From positions 1 to 64,000 of the forward strand of contig JAKSSD010000004.1 of NCBI GenBank assembly GCA_024403275.1: DNA of 64,000 nucleotides, in the 5' to 3' direction. Of this stretch, positions 54,008 to 61,786 are shown in pieces. The notes beneath the pieces are model-generated. The model ran no database searches, was not told where the DNA came from, and saw nothing but the letters and a program-made list of their open reading frames with translations. Origin of the DNA: Lachnospiraceae bacterium (GTDB lineage: Bacteria; Bacillota; Clostridia; Lachnospirales; Lachnospiraceae). The position numbers and the translations under genes were made by a program. The stretch's first letter is position 1. The number at the start of each line of letters is the position of its first letter.

Positions 54008-54661
54008 ATGAATAATATATTAGCTCCATCAATTTTGTCAGCAGATTTCCTGAAACTTGGAGAACAGATTAAAATGGTCTCCGATGCAGGTGCTAAGTAT
54101 TTACATATTGATGTTATGGACGGAATGTTTGTTCCTAACATTTCATTTGGTATTCCAGTTATTAATTGTATAAAAGGTAATACAGATATGGTTCTTGATG
54201 TTCATTTGATGATCGTGGAACCAGAGAGATATTATGAAAAATTTAAGGCTGTTGGTGCCGAGATTCTTACAGTACATCTTGAGGCATTAAAGGATCCTTC
54301 TAATAGTCTTAAAAAGATTAGAGAACTTGGTATGAAGCCATCTGTGTCTATCAAGCCAGCTACAAAGGCTGAGGATGTATTCCCATACCTTGAGCTTGTG
54401 GATCAGGTTCTTGTTATGACAGTAGAGCCAGGGGCTGGAGCTCAGGCATATATTGAGAGCTGTACTGATAAGATTAAGGCAGTTAGAGAAGAGATTACAA
54501 GACGTGGTCTTAATGTAGATGTTCAGGTTGATGGTGGTATCAACGAAAAGACTATTAAAACAGTAATGGATGCCGGTGCTAATGTATTCGTAATGGGATC
54601 ATCAGTATTTAACGGAAATCCATATGAACAAACAAAGAAATATGTGGATATAATCAAGTAG
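54008..54661 (+). CDS. rpe: Ribulose-phosphate 3-epimerase
   Basis: Interconverts ribulose 5-phosphate and xylulose 5-phosphate in the pentose phosphate pathway. A 217-residue TIM barrel with LAPSILSADFLKLG, HIDVMDGMFVPNISFG, DVHLMI, MTVEPGAGAQ and VDGGIN, which place the metal-binding His/Asp residues. Canonical proteins have GFGGQ where this one has GAGAQ, a mild variation. GGAAGG ribosome binding site. It ends the priA-to-rpe run; the next gene follows after 6 nt. Confidence 0.95.
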   Translation: MNNILAPSILSADFLKLGEQIKMVSDAGAKYLHIDVMDGMFVPNISFGIPVINCIKGNTDMVLDVHLMIVEPERYYEKFKAVGAEILTVHLEALKDPSNSLKKIRELGMKPSVSIKPATKAEDVFPYLELVDQVLVMTVEPGAGAQAYIESCTDKIKAVREEITRRGLNVDVQVDGGINEKTIKTVMDAGANVFVMGSSVFNGNPYEQTKKYVDIIK

Positions 54662-54667
54662 GTTAAG

Positions 54668-54913
54668 ATGGAAAAAGATTATACAGCGAGTTATAAATAT
54701 TTTGAGAATAGGGATTGTAAATATTATCCTTGTCATAAATCAGAACATATTAACTGTCTGTTTTGTTACTGTCCACTCTATAGTAAGGATTGCCCTGGCA
54801 ATTATAAAATGATAGAGACATCAGGTGGCAAAATGGTAAAAAGCTGTATGGATTGTTTATTTCCACATAACATAGATAATTACGACAGAATAATTGAGAT
54901 TCTGTCTAAATAA
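54668..54913 (+). CDS. Cysteine-rich small protein (putative metal binder)
   Basis: 81 residues with nine cysteines and several histidines: NRDCKYYPCHK, NCLFCYCPLYSKDC and KSCMDCLFPH. The pattern matches the cysteine-rich small domain family (PF04071, from memory), which is often encoded with cobalamin or anaerobic metabolism genes and probably binds a metal. Weak AGGTTAAG ribosome binding site. It follows rpe by 6 nt but lies directly before the cobalamin riboswitch, so it is transcribed with rpe while being next to a B12 locus. No catalytic function can be assigned. Confidence 0.82.
   Translation: MEKDYTASYKYFENRDCKYYPCHKSEHINCLFCYCPLYSKDCPGNYKMIETSGGKMVKSCMDCLFPHNIDNYDRIIEILSK
54884..54906 (+). 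other. Inverted repeat at the end of the Cys-rich gene
   Basis: A perfect 8-bp stem (54884-54891 with 54899-54906), 7-nt loop, within the last codons of the gene. No T-run follows (TAAATAAATATAATATTTT), so it is not a clear terminator. It overlaps the possible -35 of the riboswitch promoter. Confidence 0.4.
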
Positions 54914-54920
54914 ATATAAT
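54894..54920 (+). promoter_or_regulatory. Promoter of the cobalamin riboswitch operon
   Basis: TATAAT (54915-54920) lies so that transcription would begin near 54927, right at the aptamer start. TTGAGA (54894-54899) is the best -35, at a short 15-bp spacing. Confidence 0.5.
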
Positions 54921-54928
54921 ATTTTATA

Positions 54929-55098
54929 CGAAGGTGCCTTTGGATACTTAATGTATTGCAAAGGATAATAGGGAAACAGGTGTAAATCCTGTACGAACTC
55001 GTCACTGTGATAGAGGAGTCTGTTTATTATATGTCACTGGGAAACTGGGAAGGCAATAAATAGATTATGATACTTAAGCCAGGAGACCTGCCTTTGTT
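54929..55098 (+). ncRNA. Cobalamin riboswitch aptamer
   Basis: All conserved blocks of the AdoCbl-family aptamer appear in order: AAGGTGCC near 54931, GGGAAACAGGTGTAAATCCTG (54971 on; written here across its core), the ACTCGTCACTGTGA block near 55007, GTCACTGGGAAACTGGGAAGGC near 55033-55054, and AAGCCAGGAGACCTGCC (55075-55092), which contains the B12-box core GCCAGGAGACC. It controls the downstream chelatase-lipoprotein-transport-biosynthesis genes, presumably shutting them off when cobalamin is plentiful, because an intrinsic terminator lies at 55172-55205. Confidence 0.95.
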
Positions 55099-55100
55099 GT

Positions 55101-55173
55101 GGTGCAATAGATCACGAGTAACTGATCGTGCCGTTTATAGTCTGGGGATGGGTATCTCCAGCTTTATTGCGCC
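55101..55173 (+). promoter_or_regulatory. Structured RNA segment between B12 aptamer and terminator
   Basis: An 11-bp outer stem (55101-55111 with 55163-55173) encloses two hairpins: CACGA/TCGTG (55113-55117 with 55126-55130) and an 8-bp stem CTGGGGAT/ATCTCCAG (55142-55149 with 55154-55161). The outer stem shares 55172-55173 with the terminator stem. It is probably the expression platform, or an extra regulatory module. Confidence 0.55.
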
Positions 55174-55205
55174 TATTATTTATTTGTTAAATAATAGGTT
55201 TTTTT
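55172..55205 (+). terminator. Riboswitch-controlled intrinsic terminator
   Basis: An 11-bp stem (55172-55182 with 55188-55198), TTTGT loop and seven T residues. The stem is AT-rich with two closing GC pairs, so it should respond to competing folds. It lies 37 nt before the CbiK lipoprotein gene. Confidence 0.85.
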
Positions 55206-55241
55206 ATTTAAAACCTATAATAAATAATAAGGAGAAAAGAA

Positions 55242-56393
55242 ATGAAGAAACGAGTACTTGCAACATTCGTTGCGACAGCACTTTCAATGACACTTGTTGT
55301 TGGTTGTGCAGGAAAGAAGTTAAGTGGTAAGGAGGCAGCTGATAATTGTGCGGCACTTATTGATGCTATCTATGTTCAGGAAAGAACAGATAAGACAGAT
55401 AAGCAGTGCGAAGAAGCAAAGGCGGCATGGGATGCACTTACCGATGAAGAGAAGGAAATGGTTGAGGGTGAGGAAGCAGATCCAGATTACTTTGGAAGAG
55501 ACACTGGTGATGCTTCAAAGGATGATGCATTAAATTCAGATAATATAGGTGACAATGAGATCTTAGTAGTAAGCTTTGGTACATCATTTAATGATAGCAG
55601 AGTAGCAGATATAGGTGGTATTGAGAAAGCAATTCAGGCAGCTTATCCTGATTGGTCAGTAAGAAGAGCTTTCACTGCTCAGATTATTATTAATCATGTT
55701 CAGGCTCGTGATGGTGAGAAGATTGATAACATGGAGCAGGCGCTTGAGCGTGCAGTTAAAAACAATGTTAAGAATCTTATTGTTCAGCCTACACATCTTA
55801 TGCATGGAGCAGAATATGATGAAATGGTTGAATGCGTAAATAAATATGCTGATAAATTTGAAAGCGTAAAGATTTCAGAGCCATTACTTGGACCTGTAGG
55901 TGCAACTGGTGAAGAGGTTAATGCTGATAAGGAAGCAGTTGCAAAGGCAGTAGTAGAAGAAGCTTTAAAGGATAGTGGTTTTGCCAGTATAGAGGATGCA
56001 AAGGCTGAGGGCGTTGCATTTGTATTTATGGGACATGGTACATCACATACAGCAAAGGTTACTTACACACAGATGCAGTCACAGATGTTAATACTTGGGT
56101 TTGATAATGTTTTCATCGGAACAGTAGAAGGTGAGCCAGAAGAAACATCATGCGAGAATCTTATCGAGGAATTAAAGAGCCAGGGCTATACAAAGGTTAT
56201 TCTTCGTCCACTTATGATTGTTGCAGGTGATCATGCTAACAATGATATGGCAGGCGATGATGAGGATTCATGGAAGAGTATGTTTGAGGCATCAGGTGCT
56301 TTTGAATCAGTAGATACACAGATTTCTGGTCTTGGTAGAATCAGTGATGTTGAGAAACTTTATGTAGATCATATTAATGACATTATGGAGTAA
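55242..56393 (+). CDS. cbiK: CbiK-type sirohydrochlorin cobaltochelatase, lipoprotein form
   Basis: Chelatase family that inserts Co2+ into sirohydrochlorin in the anaerobic B12 route, but here exported. The N-terminus is a lipoprotein signal ending VVGC (Cys22), followed by a charged linker to about residue 105. The chelatase domain begins ILVVSFGTSFNDSR and contains THLMHGAEYD (His near 185-188) and FMGHGTSHTAKV (His near 265), matching the two metal-binding histidines of CbiK, plus RPLMIVAGDHANNDMAGD. Cytosolic CbiK is about 265 residues; the extra length here is signal and linker. First gene after the cobalamin riboswitch. Possible roles: cobalt or tetrapyrrole binding at the surface, or metal exchange. 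AAGGAG ribosome binding site. Confidence 0.9.
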   Translation: MKKRVLATFVATALSMTLVVGCAGKKLSGKEAADNCAALIDAIYVQERTDKTDKQCEEAKAAWDALTDEEKEMVEGEEADPDYFGRDTGDASKDDALNSDNIGDNEILVVSFGTSFNDSRVADIGGIEKAIQAAYPDWSVRRAFTAQIIINHVQARDGEKIDNMEQALERAVKNNVKNLIVQPTHLMHGAEYDEMVECVNKYADKFESVKISEPLLGPVGATGEEVNADKEAVAKAVVEEALKDSGFASIEDAKAEGVAFVFMGHGTSHTAKVTYTQMQSQMLILGFDNVFIGTVEGEPEETSCENLIEELKSQGYTKVILRPLMIVAGDHANNDMAGDDEDSWKSMFEASGAFESVDTQISGLGRISDVEKLYVDHINDIME

Positions 56394-56395
56394 AA

Positions 56396-57220
56396 ATGAA
56401 AAAAAGATTTTTAAGTTTTATTTTCCCTATTATTTTATTACTAACAATACTTACTGGATGCGTAAAAGAAAATAAATCTCTTAATCTTTCAGATGGTGAT
56501 TATTTAGTTAAATTTACTACGGACGGTTCAATGTTTCATTTAAATGAGGCATGTAATGGCCTTGCCAAAATGCATGTTGTAAATGGACAGGGAACCGTAG
56601 AGATTATTCTTCCTTCTAAGAATACAGTTAATCTTTATAGTGGATTAAAAAAGAATGCAGAAAAAGAAGGGGCAGTATTAATTGACCCTGTAGTAGTATC
56701 AGTCACATATGAGGATGGAATGGTGGAGGAGGTTAATTCCTTCCTTGTTCCAGTCCCAGTGATTGATGAAGAATTTGATCTTGCATTAATAGGTACTAAG
56801 GGAGTCTGGTATGACCATAAGGTTATGATATCAGACCCAGTTCCTTATACAGAAGAGATTCTTGAGAAAAATGAAGAAATTAAAGAAGAAACAATAAATA
56901 TTACTAAGGATGTTAATGAAATATATGTTTCTCTTGAAGGTGGTACAGGTAAAGCCAGATTAGAAAGCCCTGCTTCTGTAACAAAGACAGATAGTGGATA
57001 TGTGGTTACTCTTACGTGGAGTAGTCCATACTATGATTATATGATAGTTGATGGGGATAAATATTATCCTGTTAACGAAGAGGGAAATTCTGTATTTGAA
57101 ATTCCTTTGAAAAGCTTTAATGATTCAATTGAAGTTTTAGCTGATACCACTGCCATGAGTGAGCCTCATGAAATTGAATATACGATTATTTTTTCAAATG
57201 AGGAAATAGTGGCTGAATAA
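56396..57220 (+). CDS. Lipoprotein of unknown function in the B12 locus
   Basis: 274 residues with a lipoprotein signal ending LTGC (Cys22). The rest looks like two related beta-rich domains: about 30-135 (DGDYLVKF, KMHVVNGQGTVEI, PVPVIDEEFDLALIGTKG) and about 165-270 (NEIYVSLEGGTGKARLESPA, LTWSSPYYDYMIVDGDKYYP, FEIPL, AMSEPHEIEYTIIF). From memory, this second pattern recurs in surface lipoproteins beside iron or corrinoid uptake genes and vaguely recalls NEAT-type domains. I cannot name the ligand. It starts 2 nt after the chelatase and is likely co-regulated by the riboswitch. Candidate corrinoid- or tetrapyrrole-binding surface protein. Confidence 0.78.
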   Translation: MKKRFLSFIFPIILLLTILTGCVKENKSLNLSDGDYLVKFTTDGSMFHLNEACNGLAKMHVVNGQGTVEIILPSKNTVNLYSGLKKNAEKEGAVLIDPVVVSVTYEDGMVEEVNSFLVPVPVIDEEFDLALIGTKGVWYDHKVMISDPVPYTEEILEKNEEIKEETINITKDVNEIYVSLEGGTGKARLESPASVTKTDSGYVVTLTWSSPYYDYMIVDGDKYYPVNEEGNSVFEIPLKSFNDSIEVLADTTAMSEPHEIEYTIIFSNEEIVAE

Positions 57221-57227
57221 AATTAAA

Positions 57228-57253
57228 AGCCCGTAGCAAAATTGCTACGGGCT
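57228..57253. terminator. Perfect 12-bp hairpin, T-run only on the minus strand
   Basis: Bases 57228-57239 pair with 57242-57253. On the plus strand the hairpin is followed by CATTGTGG, not T residues; on the minus strand it is followed by TTTTAATTTT. On the plus transcript it may instead stabilise mRNA or reduce read-through between the two lipoprotein genes. Confidence 0.5.
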
Positions 57254-57270
57254 CATTGTGGTTTATATAG

Positions 57271-58398
57271 ATGAAAAGAATAATGAAAATAATCATGCTC
57301 TCAATGGCTATATTACTTAGTCTGACAGCATGTAAAAATACAACAAATGAAAAAAATAATAAGCAAATAGTTAGCTCGCTTGAATTAAAATATGCCAATC
57401 AGTTTAGTGTAGATTATTACGAAGAAGGTTATGTTCACATTCATATTGAAGGGGAAGATGAATATGTAATAATCCCAGAGGGCAAAAAAGAAGATAAGCT
57501 TGGATTTGATAAAGTAACCTTTATTTATGAAAATCCTGAGAATATATATTTAGCTGCTACCTCAGTAATAGATTTGTTTGAAACAATAGATTCACTAGAT
57601 AAGGTAATGGCTACTGGAAAAGAAAGTAAGGATTATACCTCGGAGGCCATTATTCAAAGAATAAATGATGGGAAGATTAAAAATGTCGGCAAATATAGCG
57701 CTCCGGATTACGAAATATTAGTGAATGAGGCCTGTGATTTAGCGATTGAATCTACAATGATTTATCATAATCCCAAAATCAAGGAACAGCTCGAAAGAAT
57801 AGGAATTCCTGTGCTTGTGGAAAGATCAAGCTATGAATCAAATCCTCTTGGAAGATTAGAGTGGATTAAATTATATGGTGTTCTTACGGGAAAGGAAGAA
57901 TTAGCGATTGAGTATTTTGATAGTCAGTGTAAGATAATCGAGGATTTGAGTAAAGATTATAAGGATGAGACTAATAAAAAAACTGTAGTGTGCTTTTATA
58001 TTTCATCTAAAGGCTATGTAAATGTTAGAAAGCCTGGAGATTATATTACCAAGATGATTGAAATAGCTGGTGGTGAGTATGCCCTTAAGGATATTGAATT
58101 TAAGGATGACAATTCATTATCAACAGTAAATATTAATTGGGAAGAATTCTACAAGAATGCAGTGGATGCAGATATCATAATTTACAATTCAACCATAGAT
58201 GGAGGAATGAATAGTCTTGAAGATTTGATAAATAGAAATGAGTTATTCAAGGATTTTAAGGCAGTTAAAAATAATGATGTCTGGTGTACTAATTTAAATA
58301 TGTATCAGGAAAGTAGTAAGATTGCTGAAATTACAAAGGATTTTAATAAGATTCTAATGGGAGAAGATGAGGTTACATACCTTTACAGATTGAAATAG
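57271..58398 (+). CDS. ABC transporter substrate-binding lipoprotein (BtuF/FecB type)
   Basis: Surface-anchored receptor for the importer encoded next. 375 residues, lipoprotein signal ending LTAC (Cys21). The mature protein has the two-lobe class III binding-protein layout joined by a long helix; VTFIYENPENIYLAATSVIDLF opens lobe 1 (split), then IGIPVLVERSSYESNPLGRLEW, and DADIIIYNSTIDG in lobe 2. Given the cobalamin riboswitch and the B12 genes after it, the ligand is probably a corrinoid, though iron-chelate binding cannot be excluded from sequence. A weak ribosome binding site and a second in-frame ATG at 57283 leave the start slightly uncertain. Confidence 0.88.
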   Translation: MKRIMKIIMLSMAILLSLTACKNTTNEKNNKQIVSSLELKYANQFSVDYYEEGYVHIHIEGEDEYVIIPEGKKEDKLGFDKVTFIYENPENIYLAATSVIDLFETIDSLDKVMATGKESKDYTSEAIIQRINDGKIKNVGKYSAPDYEILVNEACDLAIESTMIYHNPKIKEQLERIGIPVLVERSSYESNPLGRLEWIKLYGVLTGKEELAIEYFDSQCKIIEDLSKDYKDETNKKTVVCFYISSKGYVNVRKPGDYITKMIEIAGGEYALKDIEFKDDNSLSTVNINWEEFYKNAVDADIIIYNSTIDGGMNSLEDLINRNELFKDFKAVKNNDVWCTNLNMYQESSKIAEITKDFNKILMGEDEVTYLYRLK

Positions 58399-58410
58399 AA
58401 AGGAGACAGG

Positions 58411-59412
58411 ATGAAAAAAAGAACAGTATTAATCTATATAATATTAATACTTCTTTTGGCATTGCTTGTAATTATAAATATAAATGCAGGCAGTGTTCGT
58501 TTGAGCCTGGCAGAAATATTTAAGATTCTATTTCTAAATAAAGGCGAGATGGTTAATAGTACTATTCTTTTAAATATCAGAATTCCAAGAATTATTGTAG
58601 CTATCTTCCTAGGTGGTGGATTAGCTTTATCAGGTTACCTTCTTCAGGCTTTTTTCTCTAATCCAATAGCTGGTCCTTTTGTGCTTGGTATATCCTCAGG
58701 GGCAAAATTCATTGTAGCTATTCTTATGGTTATATCCTGTCAGTATGCATTTTCTCTCAATTCATTTAGCCTTATAGTGGCAGCTTTTATTGGAGCTATG
58801 ATTGCAACGCTCTTTGTTATTGTAATGGCAAATAAAGTAAAGAATATGTCTATTCTAATAGTATGTGGTGTAATGACTGGATATATATGTTCAGCGGCCA
58901 CAGAATTAATTGTATCATTTGCAGATGATTCAAATATAGTCAATCTTCATAACTGGTCTATGGGTACTTTCTCATCAGTTTCATGGAAAGAGGTATATGT
59001 GATTATACCTGTTATTATTTTTGGATTAATTGTATCAATATTTTTATCAAAGAATATAGAAGCTTATGCTTATGGAGAGGATTATGCTTCAAGTGTAGGT
59101 ATAAATGTTAAGAACTTCAGATTGCTTCTGATTCTTGTATCCAGCTTATTATCAGCCACTGTAACTGCGTTTGCAGGTCCTATATCATTTGTTGGAATTG
59201 CTGTACCACATGTTATCAGAAATCTTTTTAAAACTTCCAAGCCTTTTATTATTATTACTGGAAGCTTTCTTGGGGGAGCGGTATTCTGTTTGTTCTGCGA
59301 TTTATTAGCAAGAAATCTGTTTGCTCCAGTTGAATTAAGTATTAGTACAATAACAGCAATATTTGGTGCGCCTGTTGTTATCTCCATGTTGCTTTCAAGA
59401 AAGAGAGGTTAA
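58411..59412 (+). CDS. FecCD/BtuC-family ABC transporter permease
   Basis: Membrane part of the importer, 333 residues with about ten hydrophobic segments. Family motifs: [19 protein letters not shown] near 48-66, [31 protein letters not shown] in the cytoplasmic coupling region and [15 protein letters not shown] near 256-270. Pairs with the upstream binding lipoprotein and with the ATPase half of the next gene. AAAGGAGA ribosome binding site, 12 nt after the receptor gene; the ATPase-CobQ gene starts 1 nt after its stop. Confidence 0.93.
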   Translation: MKKRTVLIYIILILLLALLVIININAGSVRLSLAEIFKILFLNKGEMVNSTILLNIRIPRIIVAIFLGGGLALSGYLLQAFFSNPIAGPFVLGISSGAKFIVAILMVISCQYAFSLNSFSLIVAAFIGAMIATLFVIVMANKVKNMSILIVCGVMTGYICSAATELIVSFADDSNIVNLHNWSMGTFSSVSWKEVYVIIPVIIFGLIVSIFLSKNIEAYAYGEDYASSVGINVKNFRLLLILVSSLLSATVTAFAGPISFVGIAVPHVIRNLFKTSKPFIIITGSFLGGAVFCLFCDLLARNLFAPVELSISTITAIFGAPVVISMLLSRKRG

Positions 59413-59413
59413 T

Positions 59414-61786
59414 ATGTCTAAGTTACTTACAAATAATTTAACAGTCGGATATGGTAAGCCTCTTATAGAAGATATAGCAATGAAAGTTGAGGCAGGTAAA
59501 ATAACTGTACTTATCGGTGCAAATGGTGTTGGTAAATCTACTATCCTTAAATCAGTAGCAGGCTTACTTAAACCTATTAAGGGAGTAGTGACAATAGATG
59601 ATGTTAATCTATCTGACATTTCTTCTAAGGAAGTATCAAGAAAAATGTCTTTAATGATGACAGGAAGAAGCGAGGTTGAATATACCAGCTGCTTTGATGT
59701 TGTAAGTGTCGGCAGATATCAGTTTACTAACATATTTGGCAAAATAAATGACTCTGATAAAAAGATTATTGAAGAAACTATGAAAGAAACAGGAGCCTTT
59801 GAATATAAGGACACTGAATTTTCGAAGCTTAGTGATGGTCAAAAGCAAAGAGTTCTTTTAGCAAGAGCATTAGTTCAGGAACCTGAAATTTTAGTGCTTG
59901 ATGAGCCAACAAGTTTCTTAGATATTGCATATAAGTTAGAATTTGCTGAAAAATTAAAGAGGTTAGCAAAAGATAAAAATATAGGAATATTAATGTCCAT
60001 GCATGAGATTGAGCTTGTTAAGAATATCGCTGACATGGTGGTATGCATAAGCATGGATGGAAGGATTGATAGAATTGCTGCTTCGAGAGATGTATTTACT
60101 AAAAATTATATTAAGTCACTCTACCAGATTGATTCTAAAGAGTTTGACAGTACCTATGGATTTATTTTTGATAAAGAAACAGAGAATTTTAATAGTAATA
60201 GTATAAATGCTTCGACTAACATTATAGATTCGAAAAATAGTAATAAAAGTCAAGATAAAATGAATAGTCTTAAGGATAAGGTTAATGATGAAAATAAGAT
60301 TTCAAAGACTAAATATATAATGGTGCAAGGCACAATGTCATCGGCCGGAAAGAGTCTTATAGTAGCTGGTCTATGTAGAATATTTATGCAGGATGGCTAC
60401 AAGGTTTCGCCTTTTAAGTCACAAAACATGGCTCTTAATTCATTTATAACTGAAGATGGATTAGAAATGGGAAGAGCTCAGGTTATGCAGGCCGAGGCTG
60501 CGGGAATTAAGCCAAGCGTATATATGAATCCAATATTACTTAAGCCAACAGATGATAAGGGAAGCCAGGTTATCGTAAATGGTAAGGCCATAGGTAATAT
60601 GCGAGCAAGAGAATATTTTGCCTACAAGACTTCTTTGATACCTGATATTAAGAAAGCACTTTCAAAATTATCTGAGGATAATGACATCATTGTTATTGAA
60701 GGTGCAGGCTCTCCAGCGGAGATTAATCTTAAGGAAAATGACATTGTAAATATGGGCATGGCTAAGATTGCCAACGCACCTGTAGTGCTTGTTGGAGATA
60801 TAGACAGAGGAGGTGTATTTGCGCAACTTCTTGGCACCATAGCCTTACTTGAAGAGGATGAAAGAAATCGAGTAAAGGGATTAATAATTAATAAATTCAG
60901 AGGTGATAAAACAATCCTTGATCCAGGAATTAAGATGCTTGAGGATATGTCTAATATAAATGTTGTGGGTGTTATTCCCTATATGGATATTAAAGTGGAT
61001 GATGAAGACTCCTTAAGTGAAAGATTTAATAAAAAAGTAAAAGGCCTTATTAATATTTCAATTATAAGACTTCCACATATTTCTAATTTCACTGATTTTG
61101 ATGTATTCGAGCAAATTAATAATGTATCAATTAATTATATTACTAATCCTTGGGAGGTGGATTTAGCAGACCTACTTATTATCCCAGGAAGTAAGAATAC
61201 AGTGGCTGATATGAAGTGGATTAAGGAAAGCGGCATGGAGGTTGCTATATTAAAGTATGCTAATAAAGATAAGCCACTAATTGGTATATGTGGCGGATAC
61301 CAGATGTTAGGAGAGAGTATCAAAGATCCAAAAAAGGTAGAAGGAGGCTTTGATATTACAGGACTTGGTTTACTTCCCGTTAGGACAGTATTAGAGAGTG
61401 ATAAGACCACAAGCCAGGTAGAAGGTAAATTCGTAAATTCAGAGGGTATATTTGAAGGTTTAAAGGATATTAAATATAAAGGCTACGAAATCCATATGGG
61501 TAAGACAATAAGCTTTGATAATATAAATGATTTTACAGAGAATAAAACAGGCTTTTGCAAGGGTAATATTTATGGCTCTTATGTTCATGGACTCTTTGAT
61601 GAAAAAGAGGTGGTTACGACCATAGTCGATAGTCTGGCTAAGAAATTAAATATTAAGCTTGATTTAGAAAAGGTAACTGATTATCAAAGCTTAAAGGAGA
61701 AGGAATACGATAGATTGGCTGATACAATGCGTGGATTTTTGAATATGAAGGAAATCTATCAAATGATGGGAATAAATAATGACTAA
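59414..61786 (+). CDS. cobQ: Fusion: BtuD-like ABC transporter ATPase + cobyric acid synthase CobQ
   Basis: One 790-residue chain with two whole enzymes. Residues 1 to about 255 are an ABC ATPase: Walker [10 protein letters not shown] (35-43), signature LSDGQKQR (near 139), Walker B ILVLDEP (near 160) and the MHEIE switch histidine. An Asn/Ser/Lys-rich linker (about 260-298) leads to Cob[11 protein letters not shown] near 303-312, [21 protein letters not shown], the glutaminase [10 protein letters not shown] (nucleophile Cys near 626) and YVHGLF (His). CobQ amidates four side chains of adenosylcobyrinic acid a,c-diamide. The start at 59414 follows AGAGAGG; the earlier in-frame ATG at 59363 lies inside the permease gene. 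No stop or good internal ribosome binding site separates the halves. Confidence 0.93.
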   Translation: MSKLLTNNLTVGYGKPLIEDIAMKVEAGKITVLIGANGVGKSTILKSVAGLLKPIKGVVTIDDVNLSDISSKEVSRKMSLMMTGRSEVEYTSCFDVVSVGRYQFTNIFGKINDSDKKIIEETMKETGAFEYKDTEFSKLSDGQKQRVLLARALVQEPEILVLDEPTSFLDIAYKLEFAEKLKRLAKDKNIGILMSMHEIELVKNIADMVVCISMDGRIDRIAASRDVFTKNYIKSLYQIDSKEFDSTYGFIFDKETENFNSNSINASTNIIDSKNSNKSQDKMNSLKDKVNDENKISKTKYIMVQGTMSSAGKSLIVAGLCRIFMQDGYKVSPFKSQNMALNSFITEDGLEMGRAQVMQAEAAGIKPSVYMNPILLKPTDDKGSQVIVNGKAIGNMRAREYFAYKTSLIPDIKKALSKLSEDNDIIVIEGAGSPAEINLKENDIVNMGMAKIANAPVVLVGDIDRGGVFAQLLGTIALLEEDERNRVKGLIINKFRGDKTILDPGIKMLEDMSNINVVGVIPYMDIKVDDEDSLSERFNKKVKGLINISIIRLPHISNFTDFDVFEQINNVSINYITNPWEVDLADLLIIPGSKNTVADMKWIKESGMEVAILKYANKDKPLIGICGGYQMLGESIKDPKKVEGGFDITGLGLLPVRTVLESDKTTSQVEGKFVNSEGIFEGLKDIKYKGYEIHMGKTISFDNINDFTENKTGFCKGNIYGSYVHGLFDEKEVVTTIVDSLAKKLNIKLDLEKVTDYQSLKEKEYDRLADTMRGFLNMKEIYQMMGINND

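Noticed and set aside
60260..60330. Separate start codon for cobQ inside the fusion gene
   Set aside because: In-frame ATGs occur at about 60260 and 60320 but neither has a convincing ribosome binding site, unlike nearly every other gene in the window, so the fusion is preferred.
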